Positions 34,357-42,750 of a stretch of DNA of 64,000 bases are shown piece after piece. Under the pieces are notes generated by a model. That model was not told where the DNA came from and searched no databases. It was given only the letters and a program-made list of their open reading frames with translations. Made by a program: the position numbers and the translations under genes. Positions within the stretch are counted from its first letter, which is position 1. Every line of letters begins with the position of its first letter. The DNA comes from JAQUYS01 sp964430665. GTDB taxonomy: Archaea > Nanobdellota > Nanobdellia > Woesearchaeales > SKGA01. The stretch lies in the NCBI GenBank assembly GCA_964430665.1, contig CAYSFC010000002.1, positions 26,399-90,398 on the forward strand, in the 5' to 3' direction.

Positions 34357-37300
34357 TTACTCAATTAAAATTGCAGGTTTACCAGGCATAGCGTTTCCAG
34401 CTTTAGCTTCTTTTGAATCATCTGCTTCTACAATTTCAGCATTTAATTCTTTAGCTAATTCTTCCAACATTTTCTTCTCCTTTTCAAAAGAAACATATTC
34501 TGGAACACTTCCAGTTTTTACAATTTTAGGAAGAATCTTCATAATGTCTTGACCATGTGATTTAAGATGGGAGTTCATAACTTTAGGAATAATTTCTTTA
34601 GGATTTGAAACATTTTTTAGAACATCTTTTAACATATCAAATAATTCGTACTTCCATTTTGCAGAAATAATTAATTTTAATTTTTTAACTTCTGTGATTC
34701 CAACTAATTTTTTAACCTGTTCAATATCTGATTTAATATTTGCAATGTATTCGTCTTCAAAATCAAAGTCTTTGTTAATTTTACTTTCATCAACTTCAGG
34801 CCAAGAAGCAATAGAAACAAATTCTTCATTACCTAATATTTTCCAATACTCTTCACATAAATGTGGACAGAAAGGAGTTAGTATTTTAACAAATATTTCT
34901 AAGTTTTCTTTACTTTCTTCTTCAGATAAATAATCAAATAATTCTCTGATTTTAATTATTGCCAAATTAAACTTCATTCTTTCAATTAAATCACTAACTT
35001 CTTTTAAAGTTAAATTAACTTTACTTGTTGTTTTTTCACTTGAACATCCTATTTTAACATTTTCGAAGTAATTTGAAACTTTAGTTAAAAATTTGTTGAT
35101 TGATTCTAAACCATTATCGTTCCAATTAAAATCTGATTCAGGACCCGCAACCGAAACCAAATACATTCTTAATGCATCTGGACCAAACCTATCTAGAGTC
35201 TCTGTAATGTTAACTCCATTACCTTTTGATTTAGACATTTTAGTTCCGTCTGTTCCTTGAATCATACCTTGGTTCATCATATGAATTGCAGGTTCATCAA
35301 ATTTCAATAAACCCAAATCTCTTAAAAATTTAGTATAAAATCTTACATAAATTAAATGCATACAAGCATGTTCTTTTCCACCAATGTAAAGATCAATAGG
35401 ACTCCAATAATTCACTTTATGTTTATCAAATATTTCATCATCATTATTAGCATCACAATATCTTAAATTATACCAGGACGAATTTGTAAAAGTGTCCATA
35501 GTATCCGTTTCTCTTTTAGCGTCTCCACCACATTTTGGACATTTACACTTCAAAAATTCTTCATTAGTTTCTAAAGGATTACCTTCTCCAAATTTAACAT
35601 CGTGAGGTAATTTAATTGGAAGATTTTCATCAGCAACTTCACCACATTTTTCACAATAAACAATTGGAATAGGTGTTCCCCAATATCTTTGACGTGAAAT
35701 TAACCAATCTCTTAATTTATAATTTACAGTTTTATCTCCTTTGTTAAGTTTTGCAAGTTCTTCTGTGATTTTTTCTTTAGCTTCATTATTATCTAAACCA
35801 TCAAATTTTCCTGAATTAATTAAAACTCCAGGTTCAGTATATGCTCTTTCACCATTAATAAATGTGTTAAAAATAAATTTATGATGTTCCCAAGATATTT
35901 TATTTAAAATATCTTTTTTATCAACCCAAATTAATTCATGTTTTCCAACCTCTACTTCAGAATTAATTTTATCTTCATTTTTTAATTTAATATAAAAAAC
36001 AACATCATCTGTACTTTGATTTATATTTTTATTTATCCTATACCCTTCACAAAATAAATGATCACATATTTCTTTTTTTATTTCAATATTAATAAAACCA
36101 GTTTCTTCTTTAATTTCTCTTAAAATTGCTTCTTGAGGAGTTTCTTCGTTTTCAATTCCTCCTCCAACTAAAATACTATTTTCTTTTTCTTTTAATAAAA
36201 GATATTTATTTTCATTCCAATGTTCTATTATTGCAGTCACAGTTCGTCTTTGTAAAGTTTTTACATTTTCTTTTGGAGAATTAATTCCTGAAAGAATAAA
36301 TTTTGGTGCAATAACTTGCTTCATAGGAATATTATATTTTTTTGCAAATTCAAAATCTCTTTGATCATGTGCTGGAACAGCCATAACCATACCACAACCA
36401 TAATCAGCCAAAACAAAATTACCTGCATAAACTGGAATCTGCTCACCGGTAAGCGGGTGGCTGGCAAAGCTTCCAGTAAAAATTCCTTCTTTTTCTAATT
36501 GATCTATTTCTTCTTCACTTACAGACGTTAATTTATGAACAAATTCTTCAACTTTTTCTTTATTTTCATCAGTAACTAAATCCATTAATCTGGTGTGCTG
36601 AGCAGAAATTACTAAAAATGTAACACCCATTAAAGTATCTGGTCTTGTAGTAAATACTTTCCACCCCTCACAATTAATATCAAACACAATTTCAGTACCA
36701 TAACTTTTTCCAATCCAATTTTTCTGTAATTTTTTAACTAAAGTTGGCCAATTTTCCATCTGAGACTGATCATTTAATTCTTCAGCATATTCAGTCGTTT
36801 TCAAATACCATTGAGTTAAATGTTTAACTTCGACTTTTGTATCATCATGTCTCCAACAACAACCATTAACAACTTGCTCATTAGCTAAAACAGTATTACA
36901 TTTAGGACACCAATTTATAGGTGATTTTTTCCTGTAAGCTAAACCTTTTTTAAACATTTGAATAAATATCCATTGATCCCATTTGTAGAATTCAGGAGTA
37001 CTTGTAGTAACTTGTCTACTCCAATCAACAGAGAAACCCATGCCTTTTTGTTGTTCTATGTAATTTTTAATTGAATTTTGAGTATATTCATGAGGGTGCA
37101 TTCCTGCTTGTATTGCTGCGTTTTCTGCAGGCAATCCAAAAGAATCAAAACCAACAGGATGCAAAACATTAAATCCCATCATTTTTTTAAATCTAGCATA
37201 AACATCTCCAATAGTATAATTGAATGCGTGTCCAACATGCAATCCAAGACTTGAAGGATAGGGAAACATTTCTAAAACATAGAATTTTGGTTTTTCGTTT

Positions 37301-37371
37301 TTCTCAACATTAAAAATTTTAGCTTCTTCCCACTTTTTTTGCCATTTGGATGCTATTTCTTTGGAGTCCAT
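34357..37371 (-). CDS. leuS: Leucyl-tRNA synthetase, bacterial type, with an inserted Nudix domain
   Basis: 1004 aa. HIGH-type motif LHVGHAFNY (44-52), editing domain ending MAVPAHDQRDFEFA, KMSKS (711-715). LYIGGKEHACMHLIYVRF and the overall layout match bacterial LeuRS, not the archaeal/eukaryal form. Between the end of the CP1 editing domain and AYTEPGVLINSG, residues about 366-505 are an extra Nudix domain with an intact box: Gly404-x5-Glu410-x7-Arg418-Glu-Ile-x-Glu-Glu-x-Gly-Phe426. That domain should hydrolyse a nucleoside diphosphate derivative. Its connection to leucylation or editing is unknown. A zinc-ribbon-like pair is at CEKCG and CPKCG. Confidence 0.95.
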   Translation of the reverse strand: MDSKEIASKWQKKWEEAKIFNVEKNEKPKFYVLEMFPYPSSLGLHVGHAFNYTIGDVYARFKKMMGFNVLHPVGFDSFGLPAENAAIQAGMHPHEYTQNSIKNYIEQQKGMGFSVDWSRQVTTSTPEFYKWDQWIFIQMFKKGLAYRKKSPINWCPKCNTVLANEQVVNGCCWRHDDTKVEVKHLTQWYLKTTEYAEELNDQSQMENWPTLVKKLQKNWIGKSYGTEIVFDINCEGWKVFTTRPDTLMGVTFLVISAQHTRLMDLVTDENKEKVEEFVHKLTSVSEEEIDQLEKEGIFTGSFASHPLTGEQIPVYAGNFVLADYGCGMVMAVPAHDQRDFEFAKKYNIPMKQVIAPKFILSGINSPKENVKTLQRRTVTAIIEHWNENKYLLLKEKENSILVGGGIENEETPQEAILREIKEETGFINIEIKKEICDHLFCEGYRINKNINQSTDDVVFYIKLKNEDKINSEVEVGKHELIWVDKKDILNKISWEHHKFIFNTFINGERAYTEPGVLINSGKFDGLDNNEAKEKITEELAKLNKGDKTVNYKLRDWLISRQRYWGTPIPIVYCEKCGEVADENLPIKLPHDVKFGEGNPLETNEEFLKCKCPKCGGDAKRETDTMDTFTNSSWYNLRYCDANNDDEIFDKHKVNYWSPIDLYIGGKEHACMHLIYVRFYTKFLRDLGLLKFDEPAIHMMNQGMIQGTDGTKMSKSKGNGVNITETLDRFGPDALRMYLVSVAGPESDFNWNDNGLESINKFLTKVSNYFENVKIGCSSEKTTSKVNLTLKEVSDLIERMKFNLAIIKIRELFDYLSEEESKENLEIFVKILTPFCPHLCEEYWKILGNEEFVSIASWPEVDESKINKDFDFEDEYIANIKSDIEQVKKLVGITEVKKLKLIISAKWKYELFDMLKDVLKNVSNPKEIIPKVMNSHLKSHGQDIMKILPKIVKTGSVPEYVSFEKEKKMLEELAKELNAEIVEADDSKEAKAGNAMPGKPAILIE

Positions 37372-37547
37372 ATTAAATCAACCTACTAATAGAGATAAAT
37401 AACTCTTTTATAAAGATTATTCTACAAATCTTCTTTATAAGAATTTAAGGCTTTCTATTTACAAAATTAAGGTACTTTACAACTTCAGTTACTTGTTTTA
37501 CTCGTAACCTTTAAAAACTTCGTTTTGTTTCTTAAACATTAATTAAT
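37372..37547. promoter_or_regulatory. Divergent spacer between leuS and tRNA-His
   Basis: Contains ACCTTTAAAAAC (37508-37519), a BRE/TATA-like element 25-30 bases before the tRNA leader, and TTATAAAG-type sequences near 37410 for leuS on the other strand. Otherwise AT-rich with no strong repeats. Confidence 0.5.
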
Positions 37548-37625
37548 GGTGGAGTTAGTGTAATTTGGTTAGCACAGGGGACTGTGGATCCCCTAGTCCG
37601 GGTTCAAATCCCGGGCTCTGCCCCA
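37548..37625 (+). tRNA. tRNA-His (GTG)
   Basis: Cloverleaf: anticodon stem GGGGA/TCCCC (37577-37581, 37589-37593) around CTGTGGA with anticodon GTG at 37584-37586; T arm CCGGG-TTCAAAT-CCCGG. Acceptor strand GTGGAGT pairs (with G.T wobbles) with GCTCTGC. The gene encodes G-1 at 37548 opposite C73 at 37622, the histidine identity element, and CCA at 37623-37625. No intron. The stop codon of the leftward gene begins at the next base. Confidence 0.95.
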
Positions 37626-39317
37626 TTATTTTTGAGAGTTAACTATGTTTTCTGAACAATACTCACAATGAAAATCTTCTTCTAAACTTTTCTCTTCAGA
37701 ATAATAAATAAAATCTTTCAACAAATAAATTCCGTCTAAAATATTTTTTGTTGTAATTTTATTAAATTCTTTTAATTTTATGTTATTTTCATCTAATTTT
37801 CCAACAAAAAATCCTTCTTTATTAACATAACCTATTTCGTTTCTTCCTGTTTGACCTATTATAAATCCTTCTTCACTTTCTCCTAAACTTTCATTTGCTA
37901 CATAACTGAGAAGAATATCTTTGAAATCCATGTGGAAATGTAAATTGTTAATATCTTTATAATTTAAATTAGATGAAATTACAAAAAAAGGCAATTTGTA
38001 GTTCCATAAACTTTTATCTTTATATCCCTTTTCACCATGATCTGAAACAACAAAAATTGTTGTATTTTCTAAAATATTTTCTTCTTCTAAAAATTCATAT
38101 ATTTGAAACAAATATTTATTGTAGTACTCAGTTCTAGTCAAACCCAATGTGTTTTCATATTCTTCCCCATGACCATAAATAAATTCTTGTAAGAAGAATA
38201 AATTATCTCTTCTAAGAACTTTTTTAACATCTTCAATCAAAATTAAATCTTCACATCCTTGTTGATATTCCAATGAATGTATACAAAGATGATTTGGATT
38301 GTTTTCATCATATTCTTGTAAAAATGTTAAATCTTTCCAATTATAAGCGCCAATTAATAATCCGGGTTGTGTAACTGAAGATGCTACGTGCGTTTCATAG
38401 TTATGATAATTAAAAAAATCAATTAAATTTCTTTTTCCAAGAACATATCCATATTTCTTATTCCAATTATCAATATAACATTCAAATGGAATTAAATATG
38501 AATTAAACATTGTCCAAATTGTTGAACGACTATCTTGATTGTTAGTATAATAATTATTAAATTGATGTGTGTTTTTTTTAACTTTTAGAAAAAAGTTTTC
38601 TTCATTAGGAACTTTAGATAAATCTTTCCAAAAAGTATTATATGATGTTTGTTCCATAACAAAAACAAGTATTCTTTGATTTGATGAAATGTTGTAAGTA
38701 TCATATTCCCTAAGTTCTTTATTAAATTTTGAAATTTCTTCTTCATTTAAATTATTCTTAGAATAATTAAGTTCTAAGGTTAAATAATTTGATGTTTGAA
38801 TTTCTTCAGTTAAAGTATTAATATAAATATTTGAAATTGTGTTCGGATTAAATATTAAAAATACAAATCCTATGAAAACTAAAACATAACTTAAATATAA
38901 AAAATATTTTTCATAAGGAATTTCTTTAAAACTAATCCAAATTAAAATTCCAATAGCTAAAGGAAGTATAATCAAATATTTTAACGGAATTATTGATTTA
39001 AAAAGAAATGAAATTGTTTCCCAATTAGCACTATTAAAAGAATACCTCATAACAAGTGAATCTTCTAAAAAAATTGAATTAAATGCAAAAATTAGAAAAT
39101 GAGGTATAAATAATAAATAAAAACTGATTTTGTTAAATTTTATATTAGATGATAAGGAAGTAAGGAGATAAATTATTCCTAAAAACATTGAATCTACAAA
39201 AAAATTAGAGAATATTGCTGTGTAATTTCGACTAAACAAGAATTTTAATAGCATAAGGAGTAAAATAGATATAATTACCAGTCTAAACCTGTTGTTCTTC
39301 TTATCTACTAAATCCAT
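37626..39317 (-). CDS. Membrane sulfatase-fold enzyme (LTA synthase/phosphoglycerol transferase-like)
   Basis: 563 aa. Five membrane spans (1-165), then an extracytoplasmic alkaline-phosphatase-like domain: FVMEQTSYNTFW (metal site start), NNQDSRSTIWTMF (candidate Ser/Thr nucleophile), YGHGEEYENT, and VVSDHGEKGY (metal-binding Asp-His). This is the layout of LtaS, OpgB and EptA enzymes that transfer phospho-alcohol head groups to glycans or lipids at the surface. Archaea lack lipoteichoic acid, so modification of archaeal lipids or surface glycans is more likely. Monocistronic. No sulfatase Cys motif. Confidence 0.8.
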   Translation of the reverse strand: MDLVDKKNNRFRLVIISILLLMLLKFLFSRNYTAIFSNFFVDSMFLGIIYLLTSLSSNIKFNKISFYLLFIPHFLIFAFNSIFLEDSLVMRYSFNSANWETISFLFKSIIPLKYLIILPLAIGILIWISFKEIPYEKYFLYLSYVLVFIGFVFLIFNPNTISNIYINTLTEEIQTSNYLTLELNYSKNNLNEEEISKFNKELREYDTYNISSNQRILVFVMEQTSYNTFWKDLSKVPNEENFFLKVKKNTHQFNNYYTNNQDSRSTIWTMFNSYLIPFECYIDNWNKKYGYVLGKRNLIDFFNYHNYETHVASSVTQPGLLIGAYNWKDLTFLQEYDENNPNHLCIHSLEYQQGCEDLILIEDVKKVLRRDNLFFLQEFIYGHGEEYENTLGLTRTEYYNKYLFQIYEFLEEENILENTTIFVVSDHGEKGYKDKSLWNYKLPFFVISSNLNYKDINNLHFHMDFKDILLSYVANESLGESEEGFIIGQTGRNEIGYVNKEGFFVGKLDENNIKLKEFNKITTKNILDGIYLLKDFIYYSEEKSLEEDFHCEYCSENIVNSQK

Positions 39318-39503
39318 GATTATTTTTTCATACTTTCATTTATAAAGGTATTGAGTACAAAGATTTATAAATGAAACAACTTCTCTATACAATATCCGTC
39401 CGAGTTAACGCGTATAGGATGATCTTTATGATTTCTATGTTAACTTACTAAGCGGTTGCTAAAATCCGTAATATCTGGTTTTGGCTAAAAAACGTGATAT
39501 AAA
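39318..39503 (+). promoter_or_regulatory. Promoter and structured leader of the S13 operon
   Basis: TATA-like GATTTATAAATG (39362-39373) predicts a start near 39394, giving a leader of about 110 nt, long for an archaeal mRNA. It contains GTTAAC twice (near 39404 and 39440), self-complementary and able to pair, with ATAG/CTAT extending the stem. A further GCGG/CCGT pairing is possible downstream. Autoregulation by a ribosomal protein is plausible but untested. Confidence 0.45.
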
Positions 39504-39965
39504 ATGGCAGAATTTAGACACATTGTAAGAGTAATGAACACCGATATTAAAGGTGAAAAACAACTCTATCTATCTTTACAAAAGATTAAAGGAGTTGGCG
39601 ATATGTTCGCTCAAGCTATTTGTCATCTAGCAAACCTAGATTGTTCAATGAAAGCGGGTGAATTAACAGACAAAGATGTTGAAAAACTTGAAAAAGTTAT
39701 CAAAAATCCTGTTGAATCAGGCATACCTTCTTATTTTCTAAATAGACAAAACGATTATGAAACTGGAAAAGATATGCACTTATATTTAGCAGATTTAGAT
39801 TTCATAAAAGATGAAGATATCAAAAGGCAAAAAATGTTGAAGTCATACAAAGGTATGAGACATCAATGGAGATTGCCTGTACGTGGTCAACGAACTGGAT
39901 CTAACTTCCGTCCTAACAAAGGAAAAGGTGGTGCAGTTAAGAAAAAAAGCACTGTGAGAAAATAG
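39504..39965 (+). CDS. rps13: 30S ribosomal protein S13
   Basis: 153 aa. First gene of the string. Archaeal/eukaryal S13 (uS13) with FRHIVRVMNTDIKGEK at the N terminus, helix-two-turns-helix GVGDMFAQAICHLANL, and the basic C-terminal tail SYKGMRHQWRLPVRGQRT, which reaches the decoding centre and intersubunit bridge B1. Ten bases before rps4. No unusual feature. Confidence 0.97.
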   Translation: MAEFRHIVRVMNTDIKGEKQLYLSLQKIKGVGDMFAQAICHLANLDCSMKAGELTDKDVEKLEKVIKNPVESGIPSYFLNRQNDYETGKDMHLYLADLDFIKDEDIKRQKMLKSYKGMRHQWRLPVRGQRTGSNFRPNKGKGGAVKKKSTVRK

Positions 39966-39975
39966 GTGAATAGAA

Positions 39976-40584
39976 ATGGGAGATCCAAAAAAAATTCGAA
40001 AAAAGTATGAAACGCCTAGACATCCTTGGATTAAATCAAGAATCGAAGATGAAAGACGATTAAGATTTGAATTCGGTACACGTAATAAGAAAGAAATTTG
40101 GAAGATGGAAACAATCTTGAAAAATTTCAAAACTCAAGCAAAAAAACTTATTATTCTTAGAACTGAACAATCAGAAATTGAAACAAAACACTTGTTTAGA
40201 CGAGTCAAAGAATTAGGACTGGTAACTGAAGAAGTTACATTCGATCTAATATTAGGCTTAAATTTAGATAATTTAATGGAAAGAAGATTGCAAACTTTAG
40301 TTTACAAAAAAGGTTTAGCAAGAACAATTAAACAAGCTAGACAATTTATTGTACACGAACACATTTTAGTAGATGGCAAGAAAATTACTTCACCATCTTA
40401 TTTAGTTTCTTTAAAAGAACAGTCAACAATTGAATTTTCAGCAAAATCTTCATTATTTAGCGAAGAACACCCTGAAAGAGCAATTCCAGAAAAAGAAGAA
40501 ATTAAACCTAAAAAAGAAATTAAGAAAGATAAAGAATTAGAAGAATTAGAGTCTATTGAAAAAGAAGTGGGTGAAAAAATATGA
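39976..40584 (+). CDS. rps4: 30S ribosomal protein S4
   Basis: 202 aa. Archaeal uS4: KKIRKKYETPRHPWIKSRI at the N terminus, S4 RNA-binding domain RRLQTLVYKKGLARTIKQAR and VHEHILVDGKKITSPSYLV. The C-terminal 45 residues are a highly charged extension (EEIKPKKEIKKDKELEELES) longer than in most relatives. Overlaps the S11 start by 4 bases (ATGA). AGGTGA lies 6 bases before its ATG. Confidence 0.97.
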   Translation: MGDPKKIRKKYETPRHPWIKSRIEDERRLRFEFGTRNKKEIWKMETILKNFKTQAKKLIILRTEQSEIETKHLFRRVKELGLVTEEVTFDLILGLNLDNLMERRLQTLVYKKGLARTIKQARQFIVHEHILVDGKKITSPSYLVSLKEQSTIEFSAKSSLFSEEHPERAIPEKEEIKPKKEIKKDKELEELESIEKEVGEKI

Positions 40585-41000
40585 AACCAACACATTCAAA
40601 ATCAGATAGAAAAGATATTCGTTGGGGAGTAGTACACATTTATGCATCCTACAACAACACAATATTACACGTTACAGATATCACTGGAACAGAAACATTA
40701 ACTTTAGCATCAGGTGGTCAAGTTGTAAAATCAGACAGACTTGAATCAAGTCCAACTGCTGCAATGACTGCCGCAAAAAAAGTTGCAGAAATTGCTAAAG
40801 AAAAAGGTTTATCTGGTTTACACATAAAAGTAAGAGCTCCAGGTGGTCATAACGGACCTATGAATCCAGGACCAGGTTCTCAAGCAGCTGTTAGAGCGCT
40901 ATCGAGAATGGGTTTAAGAATTGGATTTATCGAAGATGTAACTCCTATACCACACGGCGGATGTCGAAAAAAAGGTGGTAAGAGAGGAAGAAGACCATAA
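40581..41000 (+). CDS. rps11: 30S ribosomal protein S11
   Basis: 139 aa. uS11: WGVVHIYASYNNTILHVTDI, RLESSPTAAMTAAKKVAE, and the conserved C terminus GRRP following DVTPIPHGGCRKKGGKRG. Its location in the 30S platform and its role near the mRNA exit are standard. It is separated from rpoD by the 102-base structured spacer at 41006-41102, the only long spacer in this part of the operon. Confidence 0.97.
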   Translation: MKPTHSKSDRKDIRWGVVHIYASYNNTILHVTDITGTETLTLASGGQVVKSDRLESSPTAAMTAAKKVAEIAKEKGLSGLHIKVRAPGGHNGPMNPGPGSQAAVRALSRMGLRIGFIEDVTPIPHGGCRKKGGKRGRRP

Positions 41001-41005
41001 AATTA

Positions 41006-41102
41006 GAGGTGAAGAACTGAGTTCGTCATCTTGACTTTAAACAACTCGAGGTGAAAAACTCAATGTTTATCATCTCGACTTTAAACAACTCGAGGTTTTA
41101 AA
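41006..41102 (+). promoter_or_regulatory. Tandem-duplicated structured leader before rpoD with a mini-ORF
   Basis: Two similar units, 41006-41047 and 41048-41091, each begin with the ribosome site GAGGTGAA and end ACTTTAAACAACTC; a third GAGG (41092-41095) serves rpoD. Unit 1 has hairpin GAAC-TGA-GTTC, unit 2 AAAC-TCAAT-GTTT; both are followed by [G/A]TCATC and a second hairpin, CT[T/C]GA with TCGAG. In unit 2 the ATG at 41063 opens a 12-codon ORF (MFIISTLNNSRF) whose TAA ends one base before the rpoD ATG. A related leader is at 63557-63643. Confidence 0.65.
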
Positions 41103-41882
41103 ATGAAATTAACTGATATAGAACAAAAGGAAAATAAAGTTTCATTTGTTCTCAAAGATACAACGGCAGTTTATGCAAATACTTTGCGTAGATTGATGAT
41201 TAGTGAAGTTCCGACAATGGCTATCGAAGATGTGAATTTCATCAAAAATGATTCAATTCTTTATGATGAAATTCTGGCTCATCGATTAGGTCTTGTTGTT
41301 TTGAAAACTGATTTGAGCTCATATAATATGCAGAGCGTATGCTCTTGTAAAGGGGTTGGCTGTGCTCAATGTCAATTAAAATTAACTTTAGATGTACAAG
41401 GACCAAGAACAGTTTATGCAAGCGACATAATTTCACAAGATCCAAAAGTTGTTCCTGTTTTTCCTAAAACAATGATTACAAAATTGTTAGATGGACAAAA
41501 TTTAACTATTGAAATGACTGCAGTATTAGGTGTTGGTAAAGAACATTCAAAGTGGAGTCCAGGTCTTGCATGGTATTATAATGAACCAGTTATTAAAGTA
41601 AATAATAAAAGTAAAAACTTTAATGAAGTAAAAGATAAATTTCCAGAACAAATATTTAATAAAAAAGGAGAAATTGATACAAGTTTGATTAATTCACCAC
41701 AACTAATTGATGCATGTGTTGATATTGATCCAGATGTGGTTTCAATAACATTTAATGATAATTCATTTGTTTTTATGGTTGAATCTTTTGGAGCGTTAAC
41801 ACCAAAAGAAATAATTACAAATGCAATAGATGTTTTTGATAAACAAATTTCAATTTTTTCAAAATTGATAAAGGAAATTTAA
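41103..41882 (+). CDS. rpoD: RNA polymerase subunit D (Rpo3)
   Basis: 259 aa, the archaeal counterpart of bacterial alpha and eukaryotic Rpb3; pairs with Rpo11 to start polymerase assembly. YANTLRRLMISEVPTMAIE is the dimerisation region. A Cys cluster, CSCKGVGCAQC (Cys80, 82, 87, 90), matches the zinc loop of Rpb3 (C-x-C-x3-C-x2-C) with one extra residue. The separate Fe-S domain found in many archaeal D subunits is absent: residues 165-225 contain no Cys cluster. The C-terminal domain ends in a long amphipathic helix. Confidence 0.95.
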   Translation: MKLTDIEQKENKVSFVLKDTTAVYANTLRRLMISEVPTMAIEDVNFIKNDSILYDEILAHRLGLVVLKTDLSSYNMQSVCSCKGVGCAQCQLKLTLDVQGPRTVYASDIISQDPKVVPVFPKTMITKLLDGQNLTIEMTAVLGVGKEHSKWSPGLAWYYNEPVIKVNNKSKNFNEVKDKFPEQIFNKKGEIDTSLINSPQLIDACVDIDPDVVSITFNDNSFVFMVESFGALTPKEIITNAIDVFDKQISIFSKLIKEI

Positions 41883-41971
41883 TTACAATCCAGTCGATCA
41901 AATGATTGGCGAAAGTGTGGAAATTCCACATTTGTGTTGCTTTGCAACAAATAAGTAAAGGGGTTTTACCC
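41883..41971 (+). promoter_or_regulatory. Multi-hairpin leader of the L18e gene
   Basis: Four consecutive stems: CCAGTC/GATTGG (41890-41909), TGTGGAA/TTCCACA (41916-41930), GTTGC/GCAAC (41936-41948), and GGG/CCC (41961-41971), the last enclosing the end of the ribosome site GGGG and touching the ATG at 41972. No TATA-like sequence. The arrangement suggests control of L18e translation or a processing site in the operon mRNA. Confidence 0.5.
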
Positions 41972-42328
41972 ATGAAAAGAATAAAGAACAACGAAATAAT
42001 GCAAGTAATTAATGATTTGAAAGTACTTGCTATAGAAAACAAAGTGCCTCTTTGGAAAAGAGTGGCTGTTGAACTTGGAAAGCCTTCAAGACAAAAAAGA
42101 GAAGTGAATTTATTCAAATTAGACAAGCACTCTAAAGAAGGAGATGTAATTATTGTACCTGGAAAGGTTTTAGGTACAGGCGAAATGTCAAAGAAAATAA
42201 CTGTTGCTGCATTATCTCTTTCAGAATCAGCTAAAGAAAAAATACTTGCTGCAAATGGAAATGTAATTTCAATAAAAGAATTGATGCAGAAAAATCCAAA
42301 AGGCAGTAAAGTTAAGATAATGGGGTAA
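41972..42328 (+). CDS. rpl18e: 50S ribosomal protein L18e
   Basis: 118 aa from the ATG at 41972. The open frame extends 22 codons further upstream, but that part is the hairpin leader and the family length (about 120) fits the shorter form; AAAGGGG precedes this ATG. Contains WKRVAVELGKPSRQKREVNL, VIIVPGKVLGTGEM and VTVAALSLSESAKEKI-like helices of the L15e/L18e family. Six bases before rpl13. Confidence 0.93.
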   Translation: MKRIKNNEIMQVINDLKVLAIENKVPLWKRVAVELGKPSRQKREVNLFKLDKHSKEGDVIIVPGKVLGTGEMSKKITVAALSLSESAKEKILAANGNVISIKELMQKNPKGSKVKIMG

Positions 42329-42333
42329 TTAAA

Positions 42334-42741
42334 ATGATAGTTATTGACGCAAAAAATTTAATTCTTGGAAGATTTGCTACATATGTTGCTAAACAAGCTT
42401 TACTTGGCCAAGAAATAAAAATAATTAATGCAGAAAAAGCAGTTATTTCAGGTTCACGAGCTAATGTTTTAAAAGATTTAAAACAAACAAGAGCTAGAGG
42501 AACTCCTGCTAAAGGTCCTTTTATACCAAGAGAACCAGATAGATATGTTAGAAGAGTAATTCGTGGAATGCTTCCATATAAACAAGCAAAAGGAACAGAA
42601 GCATATAAACGAGTTCTTTGTTACAAAGGAATACCTGAAGAATTTAAAGATATCAAACCAGTTGATATGAGTGCTTATTCTGCTGATAAATTGACAACAA
42701 TGAAATACGTAACAGTTGATGAGGCTATGCGTTTTAGTTAG
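42334..42741 (+). CDS. rpl13: 50S ribosomal protein L13
   Basis: 135 aa, archaeal uL13. IVIDAKNLILGRFATYVAKQ, KAVISGSRANVLKDL and FIPREPDRYVRRVIRGMLPY are diagnostic. It binds 23S rRNA early in assembly. Stop and the ribosome site for rps9 overlap (TTAGGTGAT). No anomaly. Confidence 0.96.
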   Translation: MIVIDAKNLILGRFATYVAKQALLGQEIKIINAEKAVISGSRANVLKDLKQTRARGTPAKGPFIPREPDRYVRRVIRGMLPYKQAKGTEAYKRVLCYKGIPEEFKDIKPVDMSAYSADKLTTMKYVTVDEAMRFS

Positions 42742-42750
42742 GTGATTATT

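Noticed and set aside
34211..34552. 113-codon ORF on the plus strand over the SRP RNA 3' half and leuS end
   Set aside because: It lies inside the SRP RNA and antisense to leuS; its sequence resembles no protein and it has no promoter or ribosome site of its own.
41906..41971. 22-codon N-terminal extension of L18e
   Set aside because: Covers the hairpin leader, precedes the ribosome site, and would make the protein longer than the family.
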